A stretch of DNA of 35,112 nucleotides, taken from positions 1 through 35,112 of the forward strand of contig CAIJXA010000119.1 of assembly GCA_903824515.1 (NCBI GenBank). Reading direction: 5' to 3'. This document shows positions 7,246-16,844 of this stretch, one piece after another (the first letter of the stretch is position 1; each line of letters begins with the position of its first letter). A model generated the notes under the pieces. The model was not told where the DNA came from. It searched no databases and saw nothing but the letters and a program-made list of their open reading frames with translations. Source of the DNA: an uncultured bacterium (GTDB lineage Bacteria; Patescibacteriota; Minisyncoccia; Moranbacterales; GWC2-37-73). The position numbers and the translations under genes were made by a program.

Positions 7246-8610
7246 ATGACTAAAAAAAGCCAAAAAATCGAACTTCTGGCGCCGGCGGGCAGCTTGGAAA
7301 AACTCAAATACGCCATTGAATATGGAGCGGATGCGGTTTATTGCGGTCTGCCAAGTGTTTCCATGCGGGCTCGCATCAATGCTTTCTCGGAAGCTGATTT
7401 GAGTCAGGCTGCCGATTTTGTGCACGCTCATGGAAAAAAGATTTATGTGACGCTCAACATCTATGCGCACAACTATCATCTGCCAATCATTGAAAAACAT
7501 TTGAAATTTTTGAAAACTATTTCCATTGACGCACTGATTGTTTCTGATCCTGGCATTATTATGTTGGTGCGCAAACATCTGCCGAAGATGCCGATTCATC
7601 TCAGCACCCAAGCTAACACAACCAATTGGCTGGCTGCCAAATTCTGGTTTGAGCAAGGGGTTGAGAGGGTTGTGCTTGCTCGCGAAACAACCTTGGAAGA
7701 TATTATTGAAATCAAGAAAAGAGTTCCAAAATTGGAATTGGAATATTTTGTGCATGGCGCGATGTGTATGAGTTATTCCGGACGCTGCATTTTGAGCAAG
7801 TGGATGAGTGGCAAGAGCGCCAACTTGGGCGATTGCACACAACCATGCCGCTGGCAATACCAGCGCAAATCCCAAATCTCAAATTGCAAATCCCAAACAA
7901 ATTTCAATGATTCAATTTCCAAAAAAAATCTAAAATCCTTGTCTGCCGAAGAGGCAGGAAAAATCGAGAATCTAGAATCTGCTCAATATAAAACAATGGA
8001 AATTACAGAAGTGCAAAGTGGGCAGCCAATGATTTTGGAAGAGGATTCTCATGGGACTTATTTTTTCAATAGCCGGGATTTAAACTTACTTTCACATCTG
8101 CAGGAGCTCAAAAATGCAGGCGTAAGCTCATTTAAAATCGAGGGTCGCAACAAGAGCGTGTTTTATGTCTCTAGTGTGGTGCGGGTCTATCGAATGGTTG
8201 TAGATGCAATTGAGAGTGAAAAAACAGCTCCAGAGTTGAGAAAAATTCAAAAATGGGCCAGCGGAGAAATTGACAAAACTGTCAATCGTGGCTACACCAA
8301 AGGTTTTCTGCTTGGAAACGAGCCCGAGCATAATTTTGAGGGCAAAATGGTTGGCAACAATTCCCAATCGGTTGGGGAAATTCTTGAAGTGAATGGAAAA
8401 ATTTTGAAAGTGAAAGTGCACAATGCGCTTTATCCTACTGATTTGGTAGAGATTATGGCTAAAGATAAAAATATTCCCGTAAAGATTTTAAATATTAAAG
8501 ATGAGGAAGGTAATGAAGTTTCTTCTGCGCATGGCGGACACGGGAACCTTTATTTTATTACAATAAACAAGAAAGATATCAAGGAGTATTCGTTGATAAG
8601 AAAAAAATAG
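7246..8610 (+). CDS. U32 family peptidase (TrhP/YegQ-like tRNA hydroxylation protein)
   Basis: IELLAPAGSLEKLKYAIEYGADAVYCGL, FVHGAMCMSYSGRCILSKWMSGKSANLGDCTQPCRWQY, SFKIEGRNKS. Confidence 0.9.
   Translation: MTKKSQKIELLAPAGSLEKLKYAIEYGADAVYCGLPSVSMRARINAFSEADLSQAADFVHAHGKKIYVTLNIYAHNYHLPIIEKHLKFLKTISIDALIVSDPGIIMLVRKHLPKMPIHLSTQANTTNWLAAKFWFEQGVERVVLARETTLEDIIEIKKRVPKLELEYFVHGAMCMSYSGRCILSKWMSGKSANLGDCTQPCRWQYQRKSQISNCKSQTNFNDSISKKNLKSLSAEEAGKIENLESAQYKTMEITEVQSGQPMILEEDSHGTYFFNSRDLNLLSHLQELKNAGVSSFKIEGRNKSVFYVSSVVRVYRMVVDAIESEKTAPELRKIQKWASGEIDKTVNRGYTKGFLLGNEPEHNFEGKMVGNNSQSVGEILEVNGKILKVKVHNALYPTDLVEIMAKDKNIPVKILNIKDEEGNEVSSAHGGHGNLYFITINKKDIKEYSLIRKK
7866..7980. repeat. CAAATCCCAAA/AATCTAGAATCT low-complexity tract with CTGCC-GAAGA-GGCAG hairpin, embedded in the U32 peptidase gene
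   Basis: Encodes QRKSQISNCKSQTNFNDSISKKNLKSLSAEEAGKIENLESAQ between CRWQY and the conserved EEDSHGTYFFNSRDLNLL. Confidence 0.8.
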
Positions 8611-8662
8611 ATTCTAGTTTGCCAGCTGGTAAATAGATTTTAGATAATTTTAAATCCAAGGG

Positions 8663-8849
8663 TTAACTTTTCTTTTAATAGAAAAGTTACAAAAGAAATC
8701 CCGCACGTGCTTGTTGCTGGGGCAAAGACTTTACTCTTCGCTAAAAATTCCCGCTGCGCTTTGTCTGCTGACAAAGCTCGCTGAAAATTTCTTAACGCTC
8801 AACACTCGTCTTTTGCCTACGCACTGCGCAATGTGCGGACGAAAAATGC
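8663..8849 (+). repeat. ~190-bp intergenic repeat family B, copy 2
   Basis: Near-identical to 3150-3345; shared hairpins AACTTTTCT..AGAAAAGTT and CTTTGTC-TGCT-GACAAAG. Confidence 0.9.
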
Positions 8850-8898
8850 AAAATATGGAATTAAATTTATTATTAATAATTATTTTTTAAAAAACATT

Positions 8899-9885
8899 AT
8901 GAATATTCAAGAAATCTATAAGTTAGCTATTGAAATTGGAATCAAAAATGATTTTCGTTCTAAAGATCAGATTGAAAAAATGCTAAAAAGGCAAAAAGAA
9001 AAATATGCTAAACTTTCCAAGGATGAGAAGGAACTTTTTGACGCAGAAAAAATGACAAATCCATATTTGGATAGTCGGATTCATTTTGCTGGAGGTACTA
9101 AAGTTGTCAAACGAGTGATGGCAGGCATTGATATTAATACTTCAGAATTGATGATGGCTAGATATCTTTCCAATCATAATCCGAAAACTCCAATCGATTT
9201 GGTTATTGGGCATCATCCAGAAGGTAAAGCCTTGGCAGATCTTTCAGATGTGATGCATTTGCAAGCCGACATATATTCTCAGTATGGCGTGCCAATCAAT
9301 GTTGCAGAAAGTTTAATGAAAATAAGAATCGGGGAGGTTAGTCGAGGGGTGAGCGCTTCGAATCACTTTAAGGAGGTTGATGCGGCTAGACTTTTGAATT
9401 TGAACTTCATGAATGTTCACACGCCTGCGGATAATCTGGTAGCAAAATTTATTGAAAAGAAAATCATGGATGATAAGCCTGAATATGTTGGGGATATCCT
9501 TAAAACCTTATTGAAAATTCCTGAATATCGAGAAGGTGAACTTCGTGGTGCGGGACCAAGACTTTTTACTGGAAGCCCAGAAAATCGTTGCGGAAAAATA
9601 GCTATCGTTGAAATTACCGGCGGAACTTCCGGCAGTCCTAAGATGTATGAAAAACTTTCGCAGGCCGGTGTGGGAACAATTCTTTCCATGCATCAGAGTG
9701 AAGAATTTCGCAAGCAAGCTGAAGAAGCTCATATTAATGTGATTATTGCTGGGCATATTTCTTCTGATTCAATCGGCATGAATATTTTCTTGGACGAGCT
9801 GGAAAAGAAGGGAATTGAAATCGTGCCATGTTCAGGTTTGATTAGAATTAGTCGTGTTAAAAAAGAAAAAAGCGTGAAGAAATAA
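8899..9885 (+). CDS. NIF3-like (NGG1p-interacting factor 3-like) protein
   Basis: DLVIGHHPEG, VHTPADN, VIIAGHISSDSIGMNIFLDELEKKGIEIVPCSGLIR resemble NIF3/DUF34 metal-binding motifs. Confidence 0.65.
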   Translation: MNIQEIYKLAIEIGIKNDFRSKDQIEKMLKRQKEKYAKLSKDEKELFDAEKMTNPYLDSRIHFAGGTKVVKRVMAGIDINTSELMMARYLSNHNPKTPIDLVIGHHPEGKALADLSDVMHLQADIYSQYGVPINVAESLMKIRIGEVSRGVSASNHFKEVDAARLLNLNFMNVHTPADNLVAKFIEKKIMDDKPEYVGDILKTLLKIPEYREGELRGAGPRLFTGSPENRCGKIAIVEITGGTSGSPKMYEKLSQAGVGTILSMHQSEEFRKQAEEAHINVIIAGHISSDSIGMNIFLDELEKKGIEIVPCSGLIRISRVKKEKSVKK

Positions 9886-9905
9886 TTTCTGCTTGATGGA
9901 TAGTT

Positions 9906-10016
9906 TTCAAATTTGAAATTTATAATTTGAAATTTGAAATCAAATCTTAATGAAAAAATGTTTAAAAATTTATCATTGAAAATTTAAAATTGATTAAAAA
10001 TTAAAAATTTCAAATT
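9906..10016. repeat. AT-rich TTTGAAATT/AATTTCAAATT satellite tract
   Basis: Read directly: caaatttgaaatttataatttgaaatttgaaatc ... attaaaaatttcaaatt. Confidence 0.65.
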
Positions 10017-10041
10017 AAGGCTTAATTAAATATTTATATCT

Positions 10042-11310
10042 ATGAAATATCGAAAAACAACTCTCAAAAATGGCTTACGAATTTTGACAGTGCCGATGGA
10101 AGGCACGCAGACTGCTACGGTGATGGTGATGGTGGGCGTGGGCTCGCGCTATGAAAGCGAAAAACAAGCCGGACTTTCTCATTTCATTGAACATATGTTT
10201 TTCAAGGGCACCCAAAAGCGTCCAACGGCTCAATCCATTTCAGAGGAACTTGATGGTATCGGCGGAGAGTTTAATGCTTTTACTTCGAAAGACAAGACGG
10301 CGTATTATGCTAAAGTTGATGGACGACATGTCGACAAAGCTTTGGAAGTGATTGCTGACATTTTTTTGAATTCAAAATTGGAGCAAGTTGAAATTGATCG
10401 TGAGCGAGGCCCAATCCTGCAAGAACTTAGTATGTATGAAGATGATCCAAGGCGCAGTGTAGGCGAAGAATTTGAAAAGCTTTTGTATGGCGAGCATCAG
10501 ATGGGACGCAATATCGTTGGCTATAAAGAGACGATCAAAAATTTTGCTCGTAAGGATTTTGTGGCGTATTTGAAAAAATATTACGTGGCTAATGAAACTG
10601 TTGTTTGCATTTCTGGAAAGTTTGACGAAAAGGCAGTAATTAAGCAGTTGCAAACATGCTTTGGCGGATTTGAAAAAGGCGCTGAGGCGAAATTCAAAAA
10701 AGTTTCTGACAAACAAACTGCTGCTAGCGTGCATCTTAAATTCAAAAAAACTGATCAAACCCATTTCATTTTGGGCGCTCGGGCTTATCCTCAAAATCAC
10801 AAAGACCGTTGGGCACTTTCCTTGCTGTCGGTGATTTTGGGTGGCAATATGAGCAGTCGACTTTTCATTGAAGTTCGCGAACGCAGAGGTTTAGCCTATT
10901 TTGTGCATACCAGCGTGGATACTTATCAGGATTGCGGTTACATTGGAACGCAGGCCGGCATTGAGCACAAGAATCTCGGACAAGCCATTGAAGTTATTTT
11001 GAATGAATACGGAAAAATTGCCACCCAAAAAGTTTCTGAAAAGGAACTGCAAAAAGCTAAGGATTATATTCGCGGACGCTCTGTGATGGGTTTTGAAGCT
11101 TCGGATGATGTGGCAATGTTCTTCATCGATCAAGAAATGCACAAAGAAAAAATCCTTTTGCCAAAAGAAGTTTTTGCCAAACTTGATGCAGTGACAAGCG
11201 GCGATGTTTTGCGAGTAGCCAAAGACATTTTCCGCAAAGAAAAACTCAATTTGGCAATTGTTGGGCCGCACAAAAATGACCAGAAAATTGCCCAGTTGAT
11301 GAAATTTTAA
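10042..11310 (+). CDS. M16 family zinc metallopeptidase
   Basis: HFIEHMFFKGT (HxxEH inverted zinc motif), GGEFNAFTSKDKTAYYAKV, RERRGLAYFVH. Confidence 0.93.
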   Translation: MKYRKTTLKNGLRILTVPMEGTQTATVMVMVGVGSRYESEKQAGLSHFIEHMFFKGTQKRPTAQSISEELDGIGGEFNAFTSKDKTAYYAKVDGRHVDKALEVIADIFLNSKLEQVEIDRERGPILQELSMYEDDPRRSVGEEFEKLLYGEHQMGRNIVGYKETIKNFARKDFVAYLKKYYVANETVVCISGKFDEKAVIKQLQTCFGGFEKGAEAKFKKVSDKQTAASVHLKFKKTDQTHFILGARAYPQNHKDRWALSLLSVILGGNMSSRLFIEVRERRGLAYFVHTSVDTYQDCGYIGTQAGIEHKNLGQAIEVILNEYGKIATQKVSEKELQKAKDYIRGRSVMGFEASDDVAMFFIDQEMHKEKILLPKEVFAKLDAVTSGDVLRVAKDIFRKEKLNLAIVGPHKNDQKIAQLMKF

Positions 11311-11348
11311 TCTTTCTCGTCTACTACTAAATCGCTTGTATACCTTTT

Positions 11349-11493
11349 TATTATCTAGCAAAGTGAGCGAAATGAAAGTAATCTTTCATTTCGCAGCGAG
11401 CGACGCAGCAAAAGGTGATTTGCCTACGAGGCTTGCCTCGTGAGCCTGAAGGGTCCAGGTCTTGCCCTGGGGTATTAATACCCTTTTATTTTT
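11349..11493 (+). repeat. Multi-hairpin intergenic repeat family A, copy 1
   Basis: TATTATCTAGCAAAGTGAGCGAAATGAAAGTAATCTTTCATTTCGCAGCGAGCGACGCAGCAAAAGGTGATTTGCCTACGAGGCTTGCCTCGTGAGCC...GGTATTAATACCCTTTTA. Confidence 0.92.
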
Positions 11494-11604
11494 ATCCCAG
11501 TAAAATCTACTAATTTTAAGTGAAAAAATTAAAAATATACTCGCTCAATTTTGGTAAATCCATATACTTATGGAAAATTGATTATTGAAAACTATTTGAT
11601 TTAT

Positions 11605-12651
11605 ATGAACAAAAGACAAATCGACATTTCAACTGGCGTCATTATCCGCACCATCGCAATTTTGCTGGGACTTTGGTTTTTGTATTTAGTTAGAGATGTG
11701 ATGGCCCTTTTCTTTTTGTCTATCATTCTTGCCGCTACTTTTGATTCAGCCATTGACTGGATGGGAAGAAAAAAAGTTCCAAGGTCATTTGCCATAACTA
11801 TTATCTATGTGTTGCTTTTCTCTTCGATTGGGATTCTGGGCACAATTATTGTTCCACCATTAGTGGGTCAATTTAAGGAATTTACGGCCAATATCCCTGT
11901 TTATGCTGAAAGACTTACAGCAACTTTTAGTGGACTTGAGCAGTATGCGCAGCTGTATGGTTTTTCTTTTAATAGCCATGAATTTTTGCAAAACACAATT
12001 GGTAGTTTTTCTCAATCTTCTGGGAAAATCTTTTCAACAACTGTCAGTGTGATGACTTTCTTTATTTCAGTTTTGGTTGTGTTGGCGCTTACATTTTATA
12101 TGTCAGTAAAAGAAGATGTGATGAATACGTTTTTAGTTTCAATAACTCCCAAGGCGCATCATGATTATATTGTTTCACTGGCGAATCGTATCAAAAGCAA
12201 AATAGGGAAATGGTTGGGCGGACAATTGCTTTTGATGTTGATTATTTTTTTGCTAGATTTGACTGTGCTTTCCATTTTTAATGTTCCATATGCGCTGGTG
12301 CTAGCTTTGCTGGCTGGAATTTTGGAAATAGTGCCCTATCTCGGACCAATTGTTTCAACTGCCCTGGCTTCAGCGATTGGTTTTCTGATATCGCCAATGA
12401 CAGGCATTGTTGTCCTATGCTTGCTCACGGTCATTCAGCAAATTGAAAGTCATATCATAGTTCCGCAAGTTATGAAAAAAGTTGTCGGGCTTAATCCAAT
12501 TGTTGTTATTTTGTCGTTGCTCATTGGCGCCAAGCTCGGCGGCTCCTTTGGGGCAATTCTTTCCATCCCAATTGCAACTTCACTGAGTGTTTTTGTGGGC
12601 GATTTGATTGAAAATAAAAACAAAAATGAGGAGGAAATAGACAGTATTTAA
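11605..12651 (+). CDS. AI-2E family transporter / PerM-like membrane protein
   Basis: Multiple hydrophobic helices; FFLSIILAATFDSAIDWM, GILEIVPYLGPIVS, QQIESHIIVPQVMKKVVGLNPIVVILSLLIGAKLGGSFGAILSIPIA. Confidence 0.92.
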   Translation: MNKRQIDISTGVIIRTIAILLGLWFLYLVRDVMALFFLSIILAATFDSAIDWMGRKKVPRSFAITIIYVLLFSSIGILGTIIVPPLVGQFKEFTANIPVYAERLTATFSGLEQYAQLYGFSFNSHEFLQNTIGSFSQSSGKIFSTTVSVMTFFISVLVVLALTFYMSVKEDVMNTFLVSITPKAHHDYIVSLANRIKSKIGKWLGGQLLLMLIIFLLDLTVLSIFNVPYALVLALLAGILEIVPYLGPIVSTALASAIGFLISPMTGIVVLCLLTVIQQIESHIIVPQVMKKVVGLNPIVVILSLLIGAKLGGSFGAILSIPIATSLSVFVGDLIENKNKNEEEIDSI

Positions 12652-12883
12652 GCTTTGGTAAACTGAATTTTCAAATTTAAAGGTCATCCTTATCACGCCA
12701 CAAAACAAGCTCTTACGGAAGATGACAATCTAGCAATGCATTGATACAATGGAGATACGCATCCGGTAGTGAGAATTTGAAATAGCAAGGTTGGTGTTTT
12801 TTAGTCGGATGGTTAAGTTTTTGTTTAAGGATTTAGATAACTGAGATTTTTCGGGCAAGGCCCATTTGAATTTCTACTACCGG

Positions 12884-13831
12884 ATGACAGAAAAACATTC
12901 AAAATTGCATAAATATATTTTGGCAACAGTTGCTTATTACGATGGTTTTTCATATCCATTGACAGCTTTTGAGGTGTGGAGGTATTTAATTAGAACAGAT
13001 TATTCTTCTGATTCTGAAAGAGTGGAGATTGAATTGGCCGACACTATCAGTGCGTTGCAAAGCGATGCGTTTTCGAAATTTTTGGAAAATTTCAGTGGCT
13101 TTTATTTTCTCAAGGGACGACGTGAGATTGTTGATTTCCGAATCAAAAATCAAAAAATTTCTGCTAGTAAGCTGAGACGCCTTAGGCGAGTTGTTTTTTG
13201 GCTCAGGTTTATTCCATTTGTTCGCATGGTTGGAGCCACTGGCGGACTAGCCATGAAAAATGCTCACTGGAAAAGTGATTGGGATTTGCTAATAGTCACC
13301 GCAGCTGGTCATATTTGGACAGGCAGAACCTTGGTAACTTTGTTTTCTCAAATAATTGGGAAAAGAAGATATGATCAAAAAATAGTCAACAGGCTTTGTC
13401 TTAATTATTTTTTGACTGAGCAGTCACTAGAGGTTATTACTAAAGATTTGTTTTCGGCGAATGAATATATGTTCATGATTCCATTGTTTGGGGGCGATGT
13501 TTATCATCGATTTCAAATTAAAAATCAATGGATTAAAAATATAAAACCAACCTATAATCTTCAAGAACTCCCTCATTTAAAAATAATTACAGATAATATT
13601 TTTTCGAAAACATTTCGAAATATTGGAGAGTTTGTGTTGGGTGGAGTTTGGCTGGAAAAAGGACTAAGGAATATAGAAAAAAGAAAAATCTTAGAAAATC
13701 CAAAAACCCATCAAGAGGGAAGTTTGGTTTATGCTGAAAATGATGCGTTGGTTTTTTTGCCAGTTCCTCATGGTCCTGTCATTTTTGAAAAGTTTAAGGA
13801 AAAAATCGAAGATTTTGGGCTTAGTAGTTGA
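12884..13831 (+). CDS. Nucleotidyltransferase-like protein of unknown function
   Basis: VGATGGLAMKNAHWKSDWDLLIV resembles GS..DxD nucleotidyltransferase core; start at ATG 12884 is tentative. Confidence 0.6.
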   Translation: MTEKHSKLHKYILATVAYYDGFSYPLTAFEVWRYLIRTDYSSDSERVEIELADTISALQSDAFSKFLENFSGFYFLKGRREIVDFRIKNQKISASKLRRLRRVVFWLRFIPFVRMVGATGGLAMKNAHWKSDWDLLIVTAAGHIWTGRTLVTLFSQIIGKRRYDQKIVNRLCLNYFLTEQSLEVITKDLFSANEYMFMIPLFGGDVYHRFQIKNQWIKNIKPTYNLQELPHLKIITDNIFSKTFRNIGEFVLGGVWLEKGLRNIEKRKILENPKTHQEGSLVYAENDALVFLPVPHGPVIFEKFKEKIEDFGLSS

Positions 13832-13957
13832 CCATCTCCGCATTATTAGCCCTATTTTAAGCCATAAATGGTGATCATTCCTTGACTTTAGTGGTGATTT
13901 TTGATAAATTAAAGTCTGAATGGGGTTCAAGCTATAAATGCATTAAAATATATTATT

Positions 13958-14179
13958 ATGAAGTTTATTACTATCGCACAGGTCGTCGTTTCGGTTCTAT
14001 TGATGGTTTCTATTTTGCTTCAAAACAGAGGCAGTGGGCTTAGTGCAGCCTTTGGTGGAGATTTTGGTGGCTACTACACTAAGCGAGGAGTGGAAAAATT
14101 TTTATTCTTTTCCTCGGTATTTTTGGGTGCTTGCTTTATTGGACTTGCTATTGTCCTGGTAGTTTTACAGAATAAATAG
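13958..14179 (+). CDS. secG: Preprotein translocase subunit SecG
   Basis: 73 aa, two TM helices, SILLQNRGSGLSAAFGGDFGGYYTKRGVEKFLF. Confidence 0.92.
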   Translation: MKFITIAQVVVSVLLMVSILLQNRGSGLSAAFGGDFGGYYTKRGVEKFLFFSSVFLGACFIGLAIVLVVLQNK

Positions 14180-14242
14180 CTCGGTAATCTTTTCACTACA
14201 ATCAATATTAGTATTAATAAAGAAAAGAAAATAAAATATCTT

Positions 14243-15919
14243 ATGCCAAGAAACTGGCGCAATATTGGGCGTCTGCTTTCTTTTAAGGATAAGTTGGTTG
14301 TGGCGTCACTGCTACTTATCAGTGGCCTTGCTTTGCTGATTTGGTTGGCAACTTTTTATCTGAATTTAACCAAGCCTGTTGCCAAGTTCGGAGGAGAATA
14401 TGTTGAAGGTGCGGTCGGGCAACCTTTTTATGTTAATCCTCTTTTGTCACAAACGAGTGAAGCTGACAGTGATTTAACTCAGCTAATTTATAGTGGCCTT
14501 TTCAAATATGACAATAGTGGTAGTGCTGTGGTTGATTTGGCTGAAAGTTATGCCGTTTCGCAAGATCAACGCGAATACACCGTAAATCTCAGAAAAAATG
14601 CTTTCTGGCAAGATGGAAAAGCAATCACCTCGGATGATATATTTTTTACGTTTAATATCTTGCAAGATCCTGCCTACAAAAGCCCACTCAGGCAAAGCTG
14701 GCAAGGTGTTGATGTGAAGGTTGTCGACAACTACACTGTTATCTTCATCCTGAAGAATCCATACGTTGGATTTCTGGAAAATCTTACTGTTGGAATCTTG
14801 CCAAAACATATTTGGGAAAATATTGCGCCTGAAAAGTTTGCCCTTGCAGATTATAATCTTCATCCAATTGGATCGGGACCATTTATGTTTGTTGATTTTC
14901 AAAAAGATTCTCAGGGTAGCATTTTGACCTACCACCTGAAGGCTTTTAAAGATTTTTATACAGGTAGTCCATATATTTCAAATTTTACTTTTAACTTTTA
15001 TCCCGATGATGATGCCCTTATTGCTGCCTATAATAAAAAAGAAGTGATGGGGATGAGTAGTATTGCTCCGGAGAAAGTCACTGCAATTAAGAATGTCAAA
15101 AGCACAGATATTCACGAGCTAATTATCCCGAGATATTTTTCAGTTTTTTTAAATCAAACTAAAAGCTTGGTGCTTGCAGATGACAACGTGAGAGCTGCCC
15201 TAAATTTAAGCGTTGATCGAAAAGAGATAATTGAAAAAGTTTTGCATGGCAAGGGTGATGCGCTTTCATCGCCGTTTTTTCCACAAATGAAGAGCTATGA
15301 TAGGCAGGCTCAAGTCAGCAAGGATCTCGATCGGGCAAACAAAATTCTTGAAGACAATGGCTGGAAAAAAGAAGCGGGCAGTGACATCAGAAAGAAAAAC
15401 GGCACCGCTCTTGAATTTGAACTAGTAACCACTGACTGGCCTGAACTTTCTCAAACAACTGATTTGCTTGCCAAACAGTGGCAGAAAATAGGAGTAAAAT
15501 TAAACGTAAAAATTTTGGCTATGTCTGATTTACAACAAAATTATATCAGAACTCGTGAATATGATAGTCTTCTTTTTGGCCAAGCAATTACCTTTAATCC
15601 TGATTTATATTCATTTTGGCACTCAAGTCAGAAAAGAGATCCCGGACTTAATCTTTCTTTGTTTGACAACAGTGATGCGGACAAGATTCTCGAGGGCGTT
15701 CGCCAACAGCCTGATGAAAGCAAGCGAATCGAAGCATTCAAGAGTTTTCAGGAAATCTTAGCAAAGGAAGCTCCAGCGATATTTTTGTATGGACCGTATT
15801 ATTTATATCCAACCAGCACCGCAGTGCATGGCATGACTATTCAAAATATCAATGCTCCAGCTAGTCGTTTTATTGATGTGAATAAATGGTATGTAAAAAC
15901 CAGGAGAGTCTTTAAATAG
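14243..15919 (+). CDS. ABC transporter substrate-binding protein, family 5 (peptide/nickel-like)
   Basis: N-terminal TM; LAESYAVSQDQREYTVNLRKNAFWQDGKAITSDDIFFTFNIL, GSGPFMF, ALNLSVDRKEIIEKVLHGKGD. Confidence 0.92.
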   Translation: MPRNWRNIGRLLSFKDKLVVASLLLISGLALLIWLATFYLNLTKPVAKFGGEYVEGAVGQPFYVNPLLSQTSEADSDLTQLIYSGLFKYDNSGSAVVDLAESYAVSQDQREYTVNLRKNAFWQDGKAITSDDIFFTFNILQDPAYKSPLRQSWQGVDVKVVDNYTVIFILKNPYVGFLENLTVGILPKHIWENIAPEKFALADYNLHPIGSGPFMFVDFQKDSQGSILTYHLKAFKDFYTGSPYISNFTFNFYPDDDALIAAYNKKEVMGMSSIAPEKVTAIKNVKSTDIHELIIPRYFSVFLNQTKSLVLADDNVRAALNLSVDRKEIIEKVLHGKGDALSSPFFPQMKSYDRQAQVSKDLDRANKILEDNGWKKEAGSDIRKKNGTALEFELVTTDWPELSQTTDLLAKQWQKIGVKLNVKILAMSDLQQNYIRTREYDSLLFGQAITFNPDLYSFWHSSQKRDPGLNLSLFDNSDADKILEGVRQQPDESKRIEAFKSFQEILAKEAPAIFLYGPYYLYPTSTAVHGMTIQNINAPASRFIDVNKWYVKTRRVFK

Positions 15920-15981
15920 TTTCTTGGTTTTAGCTTTTTAGTAAAATATAAAATCATTATAATAAATAGTAATAAAAAGTT

Positions 15982-16593
15982 ATGAACATTGATTTTACAA
16001 ACGTGCCAAAACATTATGCAGCTAGAACTCAGGAGAAAATGCGCGAGGTTTTGATGAATCCGGCAGGTGAGGGACCCGCTGTTCATTATTATATGCTTAG
16101 AGGAGGAGTGGATCAAAAAAATACCACAGTTTGGGAGCCAGGCACAATTTCGGGAGAATATATCAAAACGTACGGTCACTACCACGTGGGAGATTTAAGT
16201 GAGAACTATTTTGTCGCTTTTGGACAAGGGGTTGCGCTGCTTCAGAAATTAGCTGAAGATGAAAGCGGTCAATTGATTGCTGATCAGGTTGAACAATTCA
16301 GGGCAATTGTGGTTAAGACTGGAGATAGTGTTTTTATGCCGCTGAAATTTGGTCATTTGGTAGCTAACACTGGTCAGACGTATCTGGTGACAATTGATGA
16401 CAGTCCAGTGGACTTTGACGATCGAGATCCCTCGAGTTTTCCAGGACATGCTGATTATGAATTGGTCAAGCAGATGCGTGGTTTTGCTTACTATGTTGTT
16501 GAGGGTGAAAATGGTCAGCCTGCCCTGAAAAGAAACTCACTTTATAAGTCTATTGTTGAGGAGGACCTGGGTGGTCTGAGCGTGATTGAATAA
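15982..16593 (+). CDS. Cupin-type glucose-6-phosphate isomerase
   Basis: TVWEPGTISGEYIKTYGHYHVGDLSENYFVAFGQG, VFMPLKFGHLVANTG match the PF06560-type cupin GPI. Confidence 0.85.
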   Translation: MNIDFTNVPKHYAARTQEKMREVLMNPAGEGPAVHYYMLRGGVDQKNTTVWEPGTISGEYIKTYGHYHVGDLSENYFVAFGQGVALLQKLAEDESGQLIADQVEQFRAIVVKTGDSVFMPLKFGHLVANTGQTYLVTIDDSPVDFDDRDPSSFPGHADYELVKQMRGFAYYVVEGENGQPALKRNSLYKSIVEEDLGGLSVIE

Positions 16594-16633
16594 TGTTGTG
16601 GTATGAATTTATATTTTTTTAATAATGCATTTT

Positions 16634-16742
16634 TATTATCTAGCAAAGTGAGCGACGCAGCAAAAGGTGATTTGCCTACGAGGCTTGCCTCGTGAGCCTG
16701 AAGGGTCCAGGGCTTGCCCTGGGGTATTAATACCCTTTTATT
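16634..16742 (+). repeat. Multi-hairpin intergenic repeat family A, copy 2 (short form lacking first hairpin)
   Basis: Same sequence as 11349-11493 but missing AAATGAAAGTAATCTTTCATTTCGCAGCGAGCG. Confidence 0.92.
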
Positions 16743-16844
16743 TATATTTCGCAAAGCATATTTCTATATATTTCCAATAGCTTTCTTTGCAGTTTAATTT
16801 TATAGACTTTATAACTTTTAATTCTAAAAATTAATAACTTATTT

